In this document: positions 1 to 6,597 of the stretch, in pieces | Layout of the letters: every line of letters begins with the position of its first letter | How positions within the stretch are numbered: the first letter of the stretch is position 1 | Origin: Acidobacteriota bacterium | GTDB taxonomy: Bacteria; Acidobacteriota; HRBIN11 | DNA: 6,703 nt | Assembly (NCBI GenBank): GCA_025061865.1 | Contig: JANXAA010000121.1 | Coordinates: 1 to 6,703 of the forward strand | Direction: 5' to 3' | The notes under the pieces: generated by a model | Told to the model about the DNA's origin: nothing | Databases searched by the model: none | Seen by the model: only the letters and a program-made list of their open reading frames with translations | Program-made: the position numbers and the translations under genes

Positions 1-1
1 A

Positions 2-3000
2 ACGAACGTTGAACAGCCCTGGGACTATCGACCCCTTGCCGTTCGCCATTCGTCCTTTGAAGAAGAAGCCGCCCGGTGGCCCGTGACCGTCCAGGTCGTA
101 GCGACCGACCCGCAGGGTCGCCGGGCCGAAAAGACCGTCTATCTCTGGCAATCCGCCGGTGAGGAGGCCCTCCTGCTCCGGACCGACCGGGCCGTAGCTC
201 GGGTCGGCGACGTCCTCGGCCTCGATATCCTGGCGACGCCGGCTCGGTCGACCTTCGCCTTCGTCGATGCCATCGTCCACGGGCAGACCGTCCTGACAAA
301 GACTGTGGACCTGCCGGACGGGCGGGGCCGTTGGACCCTGCCCCTGACGCCCGAACTGGCTGGGACGCTCGTCCTGAATGCGTATCGCATCACGGCCGGC
401 GGGGACATCGTCCGAGATACCCGGGTCGTGTTCGTCGAACCCGCCAATGATCTACGCCTGAACGTCACAGCCGACAAGACCACCTACCGGCCCGGCGAGC
501 CAGCCCGGGTCCGCCTGGCTGTAACGGACCCGGCCGGACGGCCGACCGTCGCCGCTTTGGGCCTGACGGTCATCGACGAAAGCGTGTTCGCCCTGGCGGA
601 GCTTCAGCCCGGCCTAGAGCGTCTCTACTTTGCCTTAGAGGAGGAACTTCTGAAGCCCCGCTATGAAGTCCACGGCTGGGACCTCCGACCCCTGTTGCTC
701 TCTCCGGAAGGCCCGGCCTCCGGTCCTTCCCAGGGCCTAGGACCCGGCACCCGGGACCGGGTCGTTCGCGTCCTTCTGGCGGCCACGGCCCCGACGCCGA
801 CCTATACGCTGCGGGTCAGCACTTACGATCAGAGGAAGCGTCAGGTCGAGGCCCGGTGGCGGCAAGGGATGGAGGCGGCCGCTGAGAAAGTCTGGAAGGC
901 CTTGAAGGCCTACCGGCGTGCCAAGGGTCGGTACCCTTCGGTCGAAACGGCCCTGCTGGAACTGGTCGCGGCCGGCTTCCTGACGTCGGCCGACATCCGG
1001 GACCCCCTGGGCCATCCCTATCGGATTCGGATTCCGTATACATATAAAGATTTTTCCCATGGATTTTATATTATCAGTGCCGGATTTGACGGTCGATTTG
1101 ACACGGCCGACGACCTGGAGACCCACGGCGGGGACATCGCCGTCTTCCTCAGAGCCTTCGGAGCGGACAGGGAGGAGGCCATCGCGGCAGCGCCGACCGC
1201 CGCCGTCCCAAGCGCCCAAGCGCCCTCAGCCCCGAGCCGTGAGGTCCGCATCCGCCAGTTTTTCCCCGAGACACTCTTTGTTCAGCCCCAACTCATCACG
1301 AACGAGCAGGGCCGGGCTGAAGTCGATATCCCCTTAGCCGACAGCATCACGACTTGGCGACTCACCGCCTTGGCCAGCTCGGCTGTCGGTCAGGTCGGCT
1401 CGACGACAGCACCCATTCGAGTCTTCCAGGCCTTCTTCGTGGACATCGACCTACCCGTGGCCTTCACCCAGGGCGATGAGGTCGCCCTGCCGGTCGCCGT
1501 GTACAACTACCTGGACCGATCCCAAAGGGTCCGGCTCCGTCTGGACCCGGGTGAGGGCTTTGACCTCCAGGACGTGGCCGAGAAGGTTGTGACTGTCCAG
1601 GCCCATGAAGTCACGGCTGTCCGTTTCCGCTTGCGGGCGGCCCGGCTGGGTACCCATGCCGTCACCATTCATGCCCACGGTGAGGCGATGAGCGATGCGG
1701 TCCGTCGGACTGTGACGGTCTGGCCTGACGGGAAGGAGGTCTGGCAGACGCTCAGCGACGCCCTGACGGGTCCGGCTGACCGTTCCTTGAAGGTTCGATT
1801 TCCCGCCGATTCCATCGAGGGTGCTCATACCCTGTGGGTCCGGGTCTACCCGAGTGCCTTCACGCAGGTCCTGGACGGCCTGGAGAACCTACTCCGACTT
1901 CCTTTCGGGTGCTTTGAGCAGACCTCGAGCGTGACCTATCCGAACGTCCTGGTCCTGAGCTATCTCCGGCACACGGGCCAGGCCCAGCCCGAGACGGAAA
2001 TGAAGGCCCGCCACTTTATCACGATCGGCTACCAACGGCTTCTGACCTTTGAGGTCCCGGGCGGTGGCTTTAGCTGGTTTGGCGCCCCCCCAGCCCATCA
2101 GGTCCTGACGGCTTACGGCCTGTTGGAGTTTGCGGACATGCGGCGGGTCCACGACGTCGACCCGGCCTTGCTAGACCGGACGGTCCAATGGCTCGTCGGT
2201 AAGCAACAACCGGATGGTTCGTGGGAACCCGACCGAGAGGGTATTCAGGAAGGGGCCGTCAATCGTCAGAGGGACCGCCTTCGGACGACCGCCTATATCA
2301 GTTGGGCCCTCAGCGAGGTCGGCGTCCGGGATGTCGAGCCGGCTCGAGCGGCCCTTCAGAAGGCCGTTCGGTATCTCCAAAAGCACGTCGATGAGGCCGA
2401 CGACGGCTACGCCTTGGCCGTGACGCTCAATGCCCTCTTAGGGGCTCGGGCCAATGGCCTTTCGGTCGACGCTCCGTTCATCGACCGGGTCGCCCGCAAG
2501 CTTGCCGGCCTGGCCCGGGAGGCCCCCGACGTCGCTTTTTGGGAGAGTCGAGGCGAAACCCCCTTCTGCGGACGCGGGACGAGCGGCGACTTGGAGACGA
2601 CCGCCCTGGCCGCTTACGCCCTCCTACGTCATGGGATTCATCTCGCTCTGACGCATAAGGCCTTGACATACCTGGTCCGTAATAAGGACGCTTTCGGGAC
2701 CTGGCAAACGACCCAAGCGACGATTTGGGCCCTCAAGGCGTTCCTGGCGGCCATGGAGCAGCAGGGCACCGGCGCCGCCGACGGGACGCTCCTCGTTTGG
2801 GTGAACGGTCAGCGAGTCGCCGAATGGCGGCTCACGCCCGATACGGCCGATGTCGTCCGGACCGTCGATGCGTCCCGGTCGGTCCGCAAGGGCGACAACG
2901 ATGTCGTCCTTAGCTTTCGGGGTCAGGGCAACCTTCTCTACCAAGTGAGCTCCCGCTTTTATCTCCCGTGGGGCTCCGTCCCCCCGCCGCCCGAGGAGCC

Positions 3001-3406
3001 TATTCAAGTTCAGGTTCGTTACGACCGTTCTGAACTGCAGACCCGTGAGACCGTCACCTGTCAGGTACGGGTGACGAACCGTCGGCCGATGGCGGCCCAG
3101 ATGGTCATCGTCGACATCGGCATCCCACCTGGCTTCGAGGTCCTGACCGATGACCTGACGGCCCTCGTCGAGCATGAGCGTATCCAAAAGTTCGATTTGA
3201 CACCCCGGCAGGTCATCTTTTACCTGGACCGCATAGAAGGTCGCCAAACCGTCGCGTGGCAGTTTCGCCTGCGGGCGAAGCTACCCGTCCGGGCGAAGAC
3301 GGGACCGACGGTCGTCTACGAGTACTACGCTCCCCAAGAGCGAGGTGTGGCGGCGCCTGTACGGCTGGCTGTAAGACCCGTAGGTCAGTCAAGCAGGGAA
3401 GAGTAG
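2..3406 (+). CDS. Bacterial alpha-2-macroglobulin family protein, 5'-truncated by the window edge, with thioester and a pseudopilin-like insert
   Basis: Bacterial alpha-2-macroglobulins trap and inhibit proteases at the cell envelope: bait cleavage exposes a reactive thioester. The frame is open from base 2 with no stop, so the GTG at 83 is internal and the signal peptide and first macroglobulin (MG) domains lie outside the window. Domains in order: an MG/beta-sandwich segment (about 2-430); the bait-region domain, with TYRPGEP near 484 and DESVF at 575-589; a GspG-like insert (about 838-1152); an Ala/Pro/Ser-rich linker (about 1174-1240); the central A2M domain, with FFPET near 1262 and TTW near 1350; the thioester motif GCFEQ (Cys codon 1910-1912, Gln 1919-1921); an alpha-helical thioester domain to about 2720; and a C-terminal receptor-binding-like domain (about 2998-3385). 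CxEQ is intact, so the thioester should form. The gene ends in TAG inside a repeat array. No terminator hairpin with a T-run follows. The family call is firm. The protease target is unknown. Confidence 0.93.
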   Translation, partial: TNVEQPWDYRPLAVRHSSFEEEAARWPVTVQVVATDPQGRRAEKTVYLWQSAGEEALLLRTDRAVARVGDVLGLDILATPARSTFAFVDAIVHGQTVLTKTVDLPDGRGRWTLPLTPELAGTLVLNAYRITAGGDIVRDTRVVFVEPANDLRLNVTADKTTYRPGEPARVRLAVTDPAGRPTVAALGLTVIDESVFALAELQPGLERLYFALEEELLKPRYEVHGWDLRPLLLSPEGPASGPSQGLGPGTRDRVVRVLLAATAPTPTYTLRVSTYDQRKRQVEARWRQGMEAAAEKVWKALKAYRRAKGRYPSVETALLELVAAGFLTSADIRDPLGHPYRIRIPYTYKDFSHGFYIISAGFDGRFDTADDLETHGGDIAVFLRAFGADREEAIAAAPTAAVPSAQAPSAPSREVRIRQFFPETLFVQPQLITNEQGRAEVDIPLADSITTWRLTALASSAVGQVGSTTAPIRVFQAFFVDIDLPVAFTQGDEVALPVAVYNYLDRSQRVRLRLDPGEGFDLQDVAEKVVTVQAHEVTAVRFRLRAARLGTHAVTIHAHGEAMSDAVRRTVTVWPDGKEVWQTLSDALTGPADRSLKVRFPADSIEGAHTLWVRVYPSAFTQVLDGLENLLRLPFGCFEQTSSVTYPNVLVLSYLRHTGQAQPETEMKARHFITIGYQRLLTFEVPGGGFSWFGAPPAHQVLTAYGLLEFADMRRVHDVDPALLDRTVQWLVGKQQPDGSWEPDREGIQEGAVNRQRDRLRTTAYISWALSEVGVRDVEPARAALQKAVRYLQKHVDEADDGYALAVTLNALLGARANGLSVDAPFIDRVARKLAGLAREAPDVAFWESRGETPFCGRGTSGDLETTALAAYALLRHGIHLALTHKALTYLVRNKDAFGTWQTTQATIWALKAFLAAMEQQGTGAADGTLLVWVNGQRVAEWRLTPDTADVVRTVDASRSVRKGDNDVVLSFRGQGNLLYQVSSRFYLPWGSVPPPPEEPIQVQVRYDRSELQTRETVTCQVRVTNRRPMAAQMVIVDIGIPPGFEVLTDDLTALVEHERIQKFDLTPRQVIFYLDRIEGRQTVAWQFRLRAKLPVRAKTGPTVVYEYYAPQERGVAAPVRLAVRPVGQSSREE
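838..1152 (+). other. GspG/pseudopilin-like domain inserted at the bait-region position of the macroglobulin
   Basis: This in-frame segment does not look like a macroglobulin fold. It reads as the soluble part of a major pseudopilin. A helix contains ALKAYRRAKGRYPS and leads to a short ETALLELVAAGFL stretch. DPLGHPYRI follows at 1001-1027, matching the family's DPWGNPY turn. SAGFDGRFDTADDL at 1076-1117 resembles the Ca2+-binding loop of GspG (SxGxDGxxGTxDDI). The prepilin cleavage site and hydrophobic N-terminal helix are missing, so it cannot itself be a pilin. It sits between the DESVF bait-domain motif and the FFPET start of the central A2M domain. An Ala/Pro/Ser linker that could be the actual protease-sensitive stretch follows it. 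Assignment is from motif recognition, not a search. Confidence 0.7.
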
Positions 3407-3471
3407 GTGGGCAGGTCGGCGGATGGGCAGGAGTCCGTGGTCTTGTCTTTCGGGACCGGGTGCCTGACACC
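3405..3471 (+). repeat. Composite degenerate short-tandem-repeat element, copy 1
   Basis: The stretch starts inside the macroglobulin stop codon. First come about four 8-base units of consensus AGGTGGGC (3405-3436; for example AGGTCGGC at 3413-3420). The last of these runs into the heptamer GAGTCCG (3431-3437). Less regular GTCTT-type units follow, then 7-base units TCGGGAC (3450-3456), CGGGTGC (3457-3463) and CTGACAC (3464-3470). The same ordered blocks occur on the opposite strand at 5019-4861. Bases 3410-3431 match the complement of 4993-5014 at 20 of 22 positions. The rest of the 110-base gap between the convergent stops (3472-3516) shows nothing recognisable, and no rho-independent terminator is visible. 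Confidence 0.6.
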
Positions 3472-3516
3472 TGTAAAGGGTCCAGCCCGTTCCATTCCCC
3501 AAATGCACGAGCTGGG

Positions 3517-4860
3517 TCAGGATATCCGGTAGGCGACCTGGCGGGCCTGGCGGATGCAGTCAGACAGGCCGACGCCTCGGTAGCCGGCCCCGGCGACGTG
3601 GAGGCCCGGATAGCGGGCGATGGCCTGTTCGACGGTTTCGACCCACTTCAGGTGACCGACGGTATACTGGGGCAGCCCGTCGGTCCACCGTTGGACCCAG
3701 ACCCGGTGCGGGACGGCCGGTACATCGACGAGCTCCATGAGTTCCTGCCAGACGGTCCGGGTCAGGGTTTCATCGTCCATCTCCATCCAGGGCGTCGGTG
3801 TAGAGCCCGTTAGGAAAACCCGGACCAGATTCCAACCCGTCGGAGCCCGACCTGGCCACTTCTGGGAAAGCCACGTACAGGCCGTGATCCACCGTCGTTC
3901 GGCTCGGGGAACGAGGAAACCGGTCCCGAGCCAATCCCAGGTCCCTGGCCAGGCATAGGCGATGACGGCTACAGGTTCCGAAACGGCCTGGCCTAACAGG
4001 TCGGCCACGTCGGGGGCGGCTTCTCGCAGGAGCCGGGCGGCCACCCGGGGCGAGACGGCCAAGACGAGGTGGCGGGCTTGCCATCGTTCCCGACCAGCCG
4101 TCTCGACGACCCATCCCGCCTCTGACCGGTAGGCCCCCTCGACGGGGACACCCGTCCGAGCCTCGACGGAACCGAAGCGTTCTCGAAGACGTTGGACCAA
4201 GCCGACGAGACCGCCCCGAAGGGACCGAAACGGCGTTTCCGGCATCCCGGAGGGCTTCGGCCGGGACCGGAGGAGCGACCGCAAGGATTCAGTCCGTCGG
4301 GTCGTGACTTGGGGCAGGGTCGCCCGCAGGCTCAAGCGATCGATGTCCCCACCGTATACGCCGGCCAGGAGAGGTTCGACGACCCACGTCGTGAACTCGG
4401 TGCCCGCCCAGCGGCGGAAGGTCGGACCGACAGGGGCGTCGGCGTCCGGCGGGACCGGATGAAGGAACGCTTGAAAGGGGAGTCCGGCGGCCCGCAGGCG
4501 ACCCCGCCAGGAGACCCATCGGATGTCCCGTAGGCGGACCTGGCCTGGGACTAAGGCGAATAGACCCGAGGGGATCGGGTAGAAACGCCGGGCGCGTATG
4601 ACGTAAGCCGGTAGAGTTCGGGCGGGTATGACTTCATTGGCCAGACCGAGCTCCGTGCACAGGGCCAGGGCCTCTGGCTTCAGCGTGACCATAGCGTCGG
4701 GGCCCATCTCGACGACAAAGCCATCCTCGATGAGAGTGCAGATCTTCCCGCCCAGGCGGTCCTCGGCCTCGACGAGGACGCCTTGGAGTCCCCGCAAGCT
4801 CAGTTCATAAGCGACCGTCAGACCCGTGATGCCGCCGCCGACGATGATGCCATCCAACAT
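3517..4860 (-). CDS. hemY: HemY-type FAD-dependent protoporphyrinogen/coproporphyrinogen oxidase
   Basis: This late heme-pathway enzyme performs the six-electron oxidation of protoporphyrinogen IX to protoporphyrin IX, or of coproporphyrinogen III in the CgoX branch, using FAD and O2 at the inner face of the membrane. The 447-residue product is slightly short for the family (about 470). The dinucleotide-binding motif GGGITG spans residues 8-13. Glu31 is placed to bind the FAD ribose, and RLGGK follows at 35-39. MGPDAM near residue 53 matches the family's GPDSF block. The C-terminus has the second FAD signature, HVAGAGYRGVGLSDCIRQAR. The ATG at 4860-4858 is forced: an in-frame TGA lies 45 bases upstream with no other start between, and the FAD motif begins at residue 4. 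No Shine-Dalgarno sequence precedes it, and the leader is repeat DNA. It lies 121 bases downstream of the exporter on the same strand. The name is used for the fold (also called hemG, pgoX or cgoX). The sequence does not say which substrate is used. Confidence 0.93.
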   Translation of the reverse strand: MLDGIIVGGGITGLTVAYELSLRGLQGVLVEAEDRLGGKICTLIEDGFVVEMGPDAMVTLKPEALALCTELGLANEVIPARTLPAYVIRARRFYPIPSGLFALVPGQVRLRDIRWVSWRGRLRAAGLPFQAFLHPVPPDADAPVGPTFRRWAGTEFTTWVVEPLLAGVYGGDIDRLSLRATLPQVTTRRTESLRSLLRSRPKPSGMPETPFRSLRGGLVGLVQRLRERFGSVEARTGVPVEGAYRSEAGWVVETAGRERWQARHLVLAVSPRVAARLLREAAPDVADLLGQAVSEPVAVIAYAWPGTWDWLGTGFLVPRAERRWITACTWLSQKWPGRAPTGWNLVRVFLTGSTPTPWMEMDDETLTRTVWQELMELVDVPAVPHRVWVQRWTDGLPQYTVGHLKWVETVEQAIARYPGLHVAGAGYRGVGLSDCIRQARQVAYRIS

Positions 4861-4861
4861 G

Positions 4862-4931
4862 GTGTCAGGTCCCGGGTGCTGGGTCCCAGTAACATAAGGA
4901 TCTCAGACTAAAGACCCCAGACTCCGGACTC
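4862..4931 (-). repeat. Degenerate heptamer tandem array forming the hemY leader (copy 2, distal block)
   Basis: Read on the minus strand, 4931 to 4862 divides into ten consecutive 7-base units in constant phase. The first units follow GAGTCTG (GAGTCCG at 4931-4925, TAGTCTG at 4910-4904). After two poorly matching units the pattern changes to CYRGSAC (CTGGGAC at 4889-4883, CCGGGAC at 4875-4869), ending with CTGACAC just before the hemY ATG. The perfect 11-base palindrome ctgggtcccag (4879-4889 on +) lies inside it. The block has the same order and the same final heptamer as the one at 3431-3471. No SD motif and no convincing promoter are seen in this stretch. Confidence 0.55.
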
Positions 4932-4963
4932 ACCTCAGCCCATGAGATCTCCCTCTCCTCCCT

Positions 4964-5019
4964 GCCCGTTTATCCGACGGCCTATCTGCCCACTTGCCCA
5001 TCTGCCGACCTGCCGAACT
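4964..5019 (-). repeat. Degenerate octamer tandem array overlapping the 3' end of the exporter gene (copy 2, proximal block)
   Basis: On the minus strand, 5019 to 4980 divides into five 8-base units of consensus AGRTGGGC (AGGTCGGC at 5011-5004, AGATGGGC at 5003-4996). Two weaker units extend it to 4964. Its core is nearly identical to the octamer array at 3405-3436. The exporter's last residues and its TAG (4984-4982) lie within the array. Bases 4932-4963, between this array and the heptamer block, are purine-rich on the minus strand without a clear period. Confidence 0.6.
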
Positions 5020-6295
5020 CCCGAACGGCTGCATGGCCGACCCGCCGGATAGCCCTGCCATTCCGGAGGAGAGCGCCATTGCAGGTCAGGGCGACCCCGG
5101 CACCCAGGGCGATCCCGGCCGTCAGGCTCCAGAAGTGGGCGACGGTCCCGGCCAGCAGCGCACCGAAGGGGGTCAACCCGAAGAACATAAGCGTGTAAAT
5201 GCTCATGACCCGGCCCCGCAGGGCATCTGGAACGTACGACTGGATCAGGGTGTTCACCGTGGCGAACTGAACGACGAAAGTAAATCCTACGACAAATAGG
5301 ATGGCCATCGCCAAGGCCGCCTGTCGGGCCAGGGCTAACGTCAGCAGGGCGGCCGGGAATCCAAGCGCTCCGACGGCCAGCCATCGACTTCGGTCGGTTA
5401 AGCGGCTTCCGGCGGCTACAGTCAGGGCCCCTACGAGGGCCCCCAGGCCGACAGTCGTATGCAGCAGGCCGAAGCCGACGACCTGCAAGCGGAGGGCCTC
5501 GACGGCGTATGCCGGTAGGAGCGTGATATAAGAGGCCCCGAACATCGACGAGACACCGGCCATCAGGATGAGGTCTCGGATGAAAGGGTCAGACCAGGCG
5601 TATCGCACACCCTCGACCAGTTGACGATGCCACGGCTCCCTGACGTTCCCATGCCCGTTCGGATACACGTACGGGGGTGTCATCGCCAGCAGGGCTCCGA
5701 TGACGGCCAGGAAGCTCAGCCCGTTCAGGGTAAAGCACCAGAAGGCCCCCAAACTCGCCAAGATGAGGCCTCCCAAGGCCGGGCCGACGACACGCGAGAG
5801 ATTGAACATCAGGGAATTCAGGGCAATGGCATTCATCAGCGTGCGTCGGTCACCTTCGACGAGTTCGGCGACCATCGCATGGCGGGTCGGTGCATCAAAG
5901 GAGTTCGCGATGCCCAACCAGACGGCCAGCCCGATCAGATGCCAGGACTGAAGAGCCCGTAGGGCGACCAGAAGGGCCAGCGTAAAGGCCTGGAGCATCA
6001 TGACGGCTTGGACGACGACCAGCAGACGTCGACGGGGGACTCGGTCGGCGACGACGCCGGCCGGGAGCATCAGTAGAAGCGTCGGGACCGTCCCGGCGAA
6101 GGCCAGCCATCCGAGGGCGATCTTCGAGTGCGTCATCTGATACATCAGCCAGCTTTGAGCGACACTCTGGAGCCATGTGCCCATCAGGGAAAAAGACTGG
6201 CCGATGAACCAGAGGCGATAGTTGCGGTACCGCAAGGCCGAAAACGTCGTGCCCAAGTAATCCTGGAGTTTCCGATACGGGGACGCGCTTTCCAT
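4982..6295 (-). CDS. MFS transporter, MFS_3 / EntS-like exporter family
   Basis: This is an inner-membrane proton-coupled exporter of the major facilitator superfamily, 437 residues with about 12 hydrophobic segments and a central charged loop near residues 210-238. Motif A is GVVADRVPRRR at 80-90. FDAPTRHAMVAELV (133-146), NLSRVVGPALGG (165-176) and PDALRGRVMSIY (356-367) are hallmarks of the MFS_3 group, which includes the enterobactin exporter EntS. Substrate cannot be read from the sequence. The ATG at 6295-6293 fits the start of the family (short polar N-terminus, then ALRYRNYRLWF). Only a weak GGCGAG lies six bases upstream, and no alternative in-frame start occurs in the 85 bases before it. 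The last 12 or so residues (about 426-437, ending GRSADGQVGR) are encoded by an octamer repeat array and look like an added tail. hemY follows downstream and is probably cotranscribed. Confidence 0.9.
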   Translation of the reverse strand: MESASPYRKLQDYLGTTFSALRYRNYRLWFIGQSFSLMGTWLQSVAQSWLMYQMTHSKIALGWLAFAGTVPTLLLMLPAGVVADRVPRRRLLVVVQAVMMLQAFTLALLVALRALQSWHLIGLAVWLGIANSFDAPTRHAMVAELVEGDRRTLMNAIALNSLMFNLSRVVGPALGGLILASLGAFWCFTLNGLSFLAVIGALLAMTPPYVYPNGHGNVREPWHRQLVEGVRYAWSDPFIRDLILMAGVSSMFGASYITLLPAYAVEALRLQVVGFGLLHTTVGLGALVGALTVAAGSRLTDRSRWLAVGALGFPAALLTLALARQAALAMAILFVVGFTFVVQFATVNTLIQSYVPDALRGRVMSIYTLMFFGLTPFGALLAGTVAHFWSLTAGIALGAGVALTCNGALLRNGRAIRRVGHAAVREFGRSADGQVGR

Positions 6296-6373
6296 CGATG
6301 TCTCGCCGGTACGCAGCGATCTATCCGAGAGAAAGAGAGGAAAGACCTTAAAGCTTGCATGCGACGGGCTTGG

Positions 6374-6405
6374 ATCATATTCTGTCCGACGTGCTGTCCC
6401 GTCAA
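6374..6405 (-). promoter_or_regulatory. Possible sigma70-type promoter for the exporter-hemY unit
   Basis: On the minus strand, TTGACG (complement of 6400-6405) matches five of six -35 positions. Two -10 candidates follow: GAATAT (6382-6377) at the ideal 17-base spacing but a poor match, or TATGAT (6379-6374), a five-of-six match at a long 20-base spacing. Either would start transcription about 70-75 bases before the exporter ATG. This is the most promoter-like and AT-richest part of the divergent intergenic region. Confidence 0.3.
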
Positions 6406-6421
6406 GTTACGTGTTTGTCGC

Positions 6422-6435
6422 CGTCACCAGTGACG
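6422..6435. promoter_or_regulatory. Short dyad, possible operator
   Basis: CGTCAC-CA-GTGACG is a perfect 6-base dyad with a two-base centre. It lies just upstream of the putative -35 box of the exporter and within the divergent intergenic region. Its position would suit a dimeric regulator. The regulator is not identifiable and the motif matches no operator I can name. Confidence 0.25.
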
Positions 6436-6477
6436 CCAGGACAAGGGTCGCCGGCATGACGGGCTGGCCCCTGGGCT

Positions 6478-6501
6478 AACGCCAGCCTGAGTGATGGCGT
6501 T
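6478..6501. other. Perfect 7-bp inverted repeat (hairpin or dyad)
   Basis: AACGCCA (6478-6484) pairs perfectly with TGGCGTT (6495-6501) around a 10-base loop. No T-run follows on either strand, so it is not an intrinsic terminator. It is about 97 bases before the likely tsaE start and could be a leader hairpin or a regulator site. The remainder of the 302-base intergenic region (6296-6597) shows no gene-like frame I would support. Confidence 0.3.
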
Positions 6502-6597
6502 CTGAAGTGGCCTGTACGGGTGGGTCGTTTCCAAAAAGCGCGTATCGGATTGGCATCGGGCATCTCTATGTCCCTAAGATTCAGACGGATTCGATGG

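Noticed and set aside
83..85. GTG at 83 as the start of the macroglobulin gene
   Set aside because: The same frame is open back to base 2 and reads as continuous macroglobulin-like sequence. Nothing SD-like precedes 83, and the signal peptide and first MG domains are missing.
737..1219. Minus-strand open frames opposite the macroglobulin (for example 737-1219 and 2624-3247)
   Set aside because: GC-rich coding DNA produces long antisense frames. These show no recognisable domain and lie wholly within a firm family match.
3458..3471. GGTG-CCTGA-CACC hairpin as a terminator between the convergent genes
   Set aside because: The stem is only four base pairs with no T-run, and the motif is better explained as the last heptamers of the repeat element.
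3256..3813. Long + strand open frame (185 codons) across the convergent gap
   Set aside because: It overlaps the ends of two well-supported genes and reads as an arbitrary shadow. Its central part is simply the repeat element.
4890..4920. A promoter for hemY around the TTATGTT sequence upstream of its start
   Set aside because: The -10 match is weak and no -35 box lies at the right spacing. The stretch is part of the heptamer array.
4935..5384. Minus-strand frame of 149 codons overlapping the exporter 3' end
   Set aside because: Shadow of the exporter. Its periodic VGRWASGQ-type tail comes from the octamer repeat, not a real protein.
6351..6362. AAGCTTGCATGC, identical to the HindIII-SphI part of a common cloning polylinker
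   Set aside because: The match stops after 12 bases and flanking sequence is not vector. Chance juxtaposition is the simplest reading.
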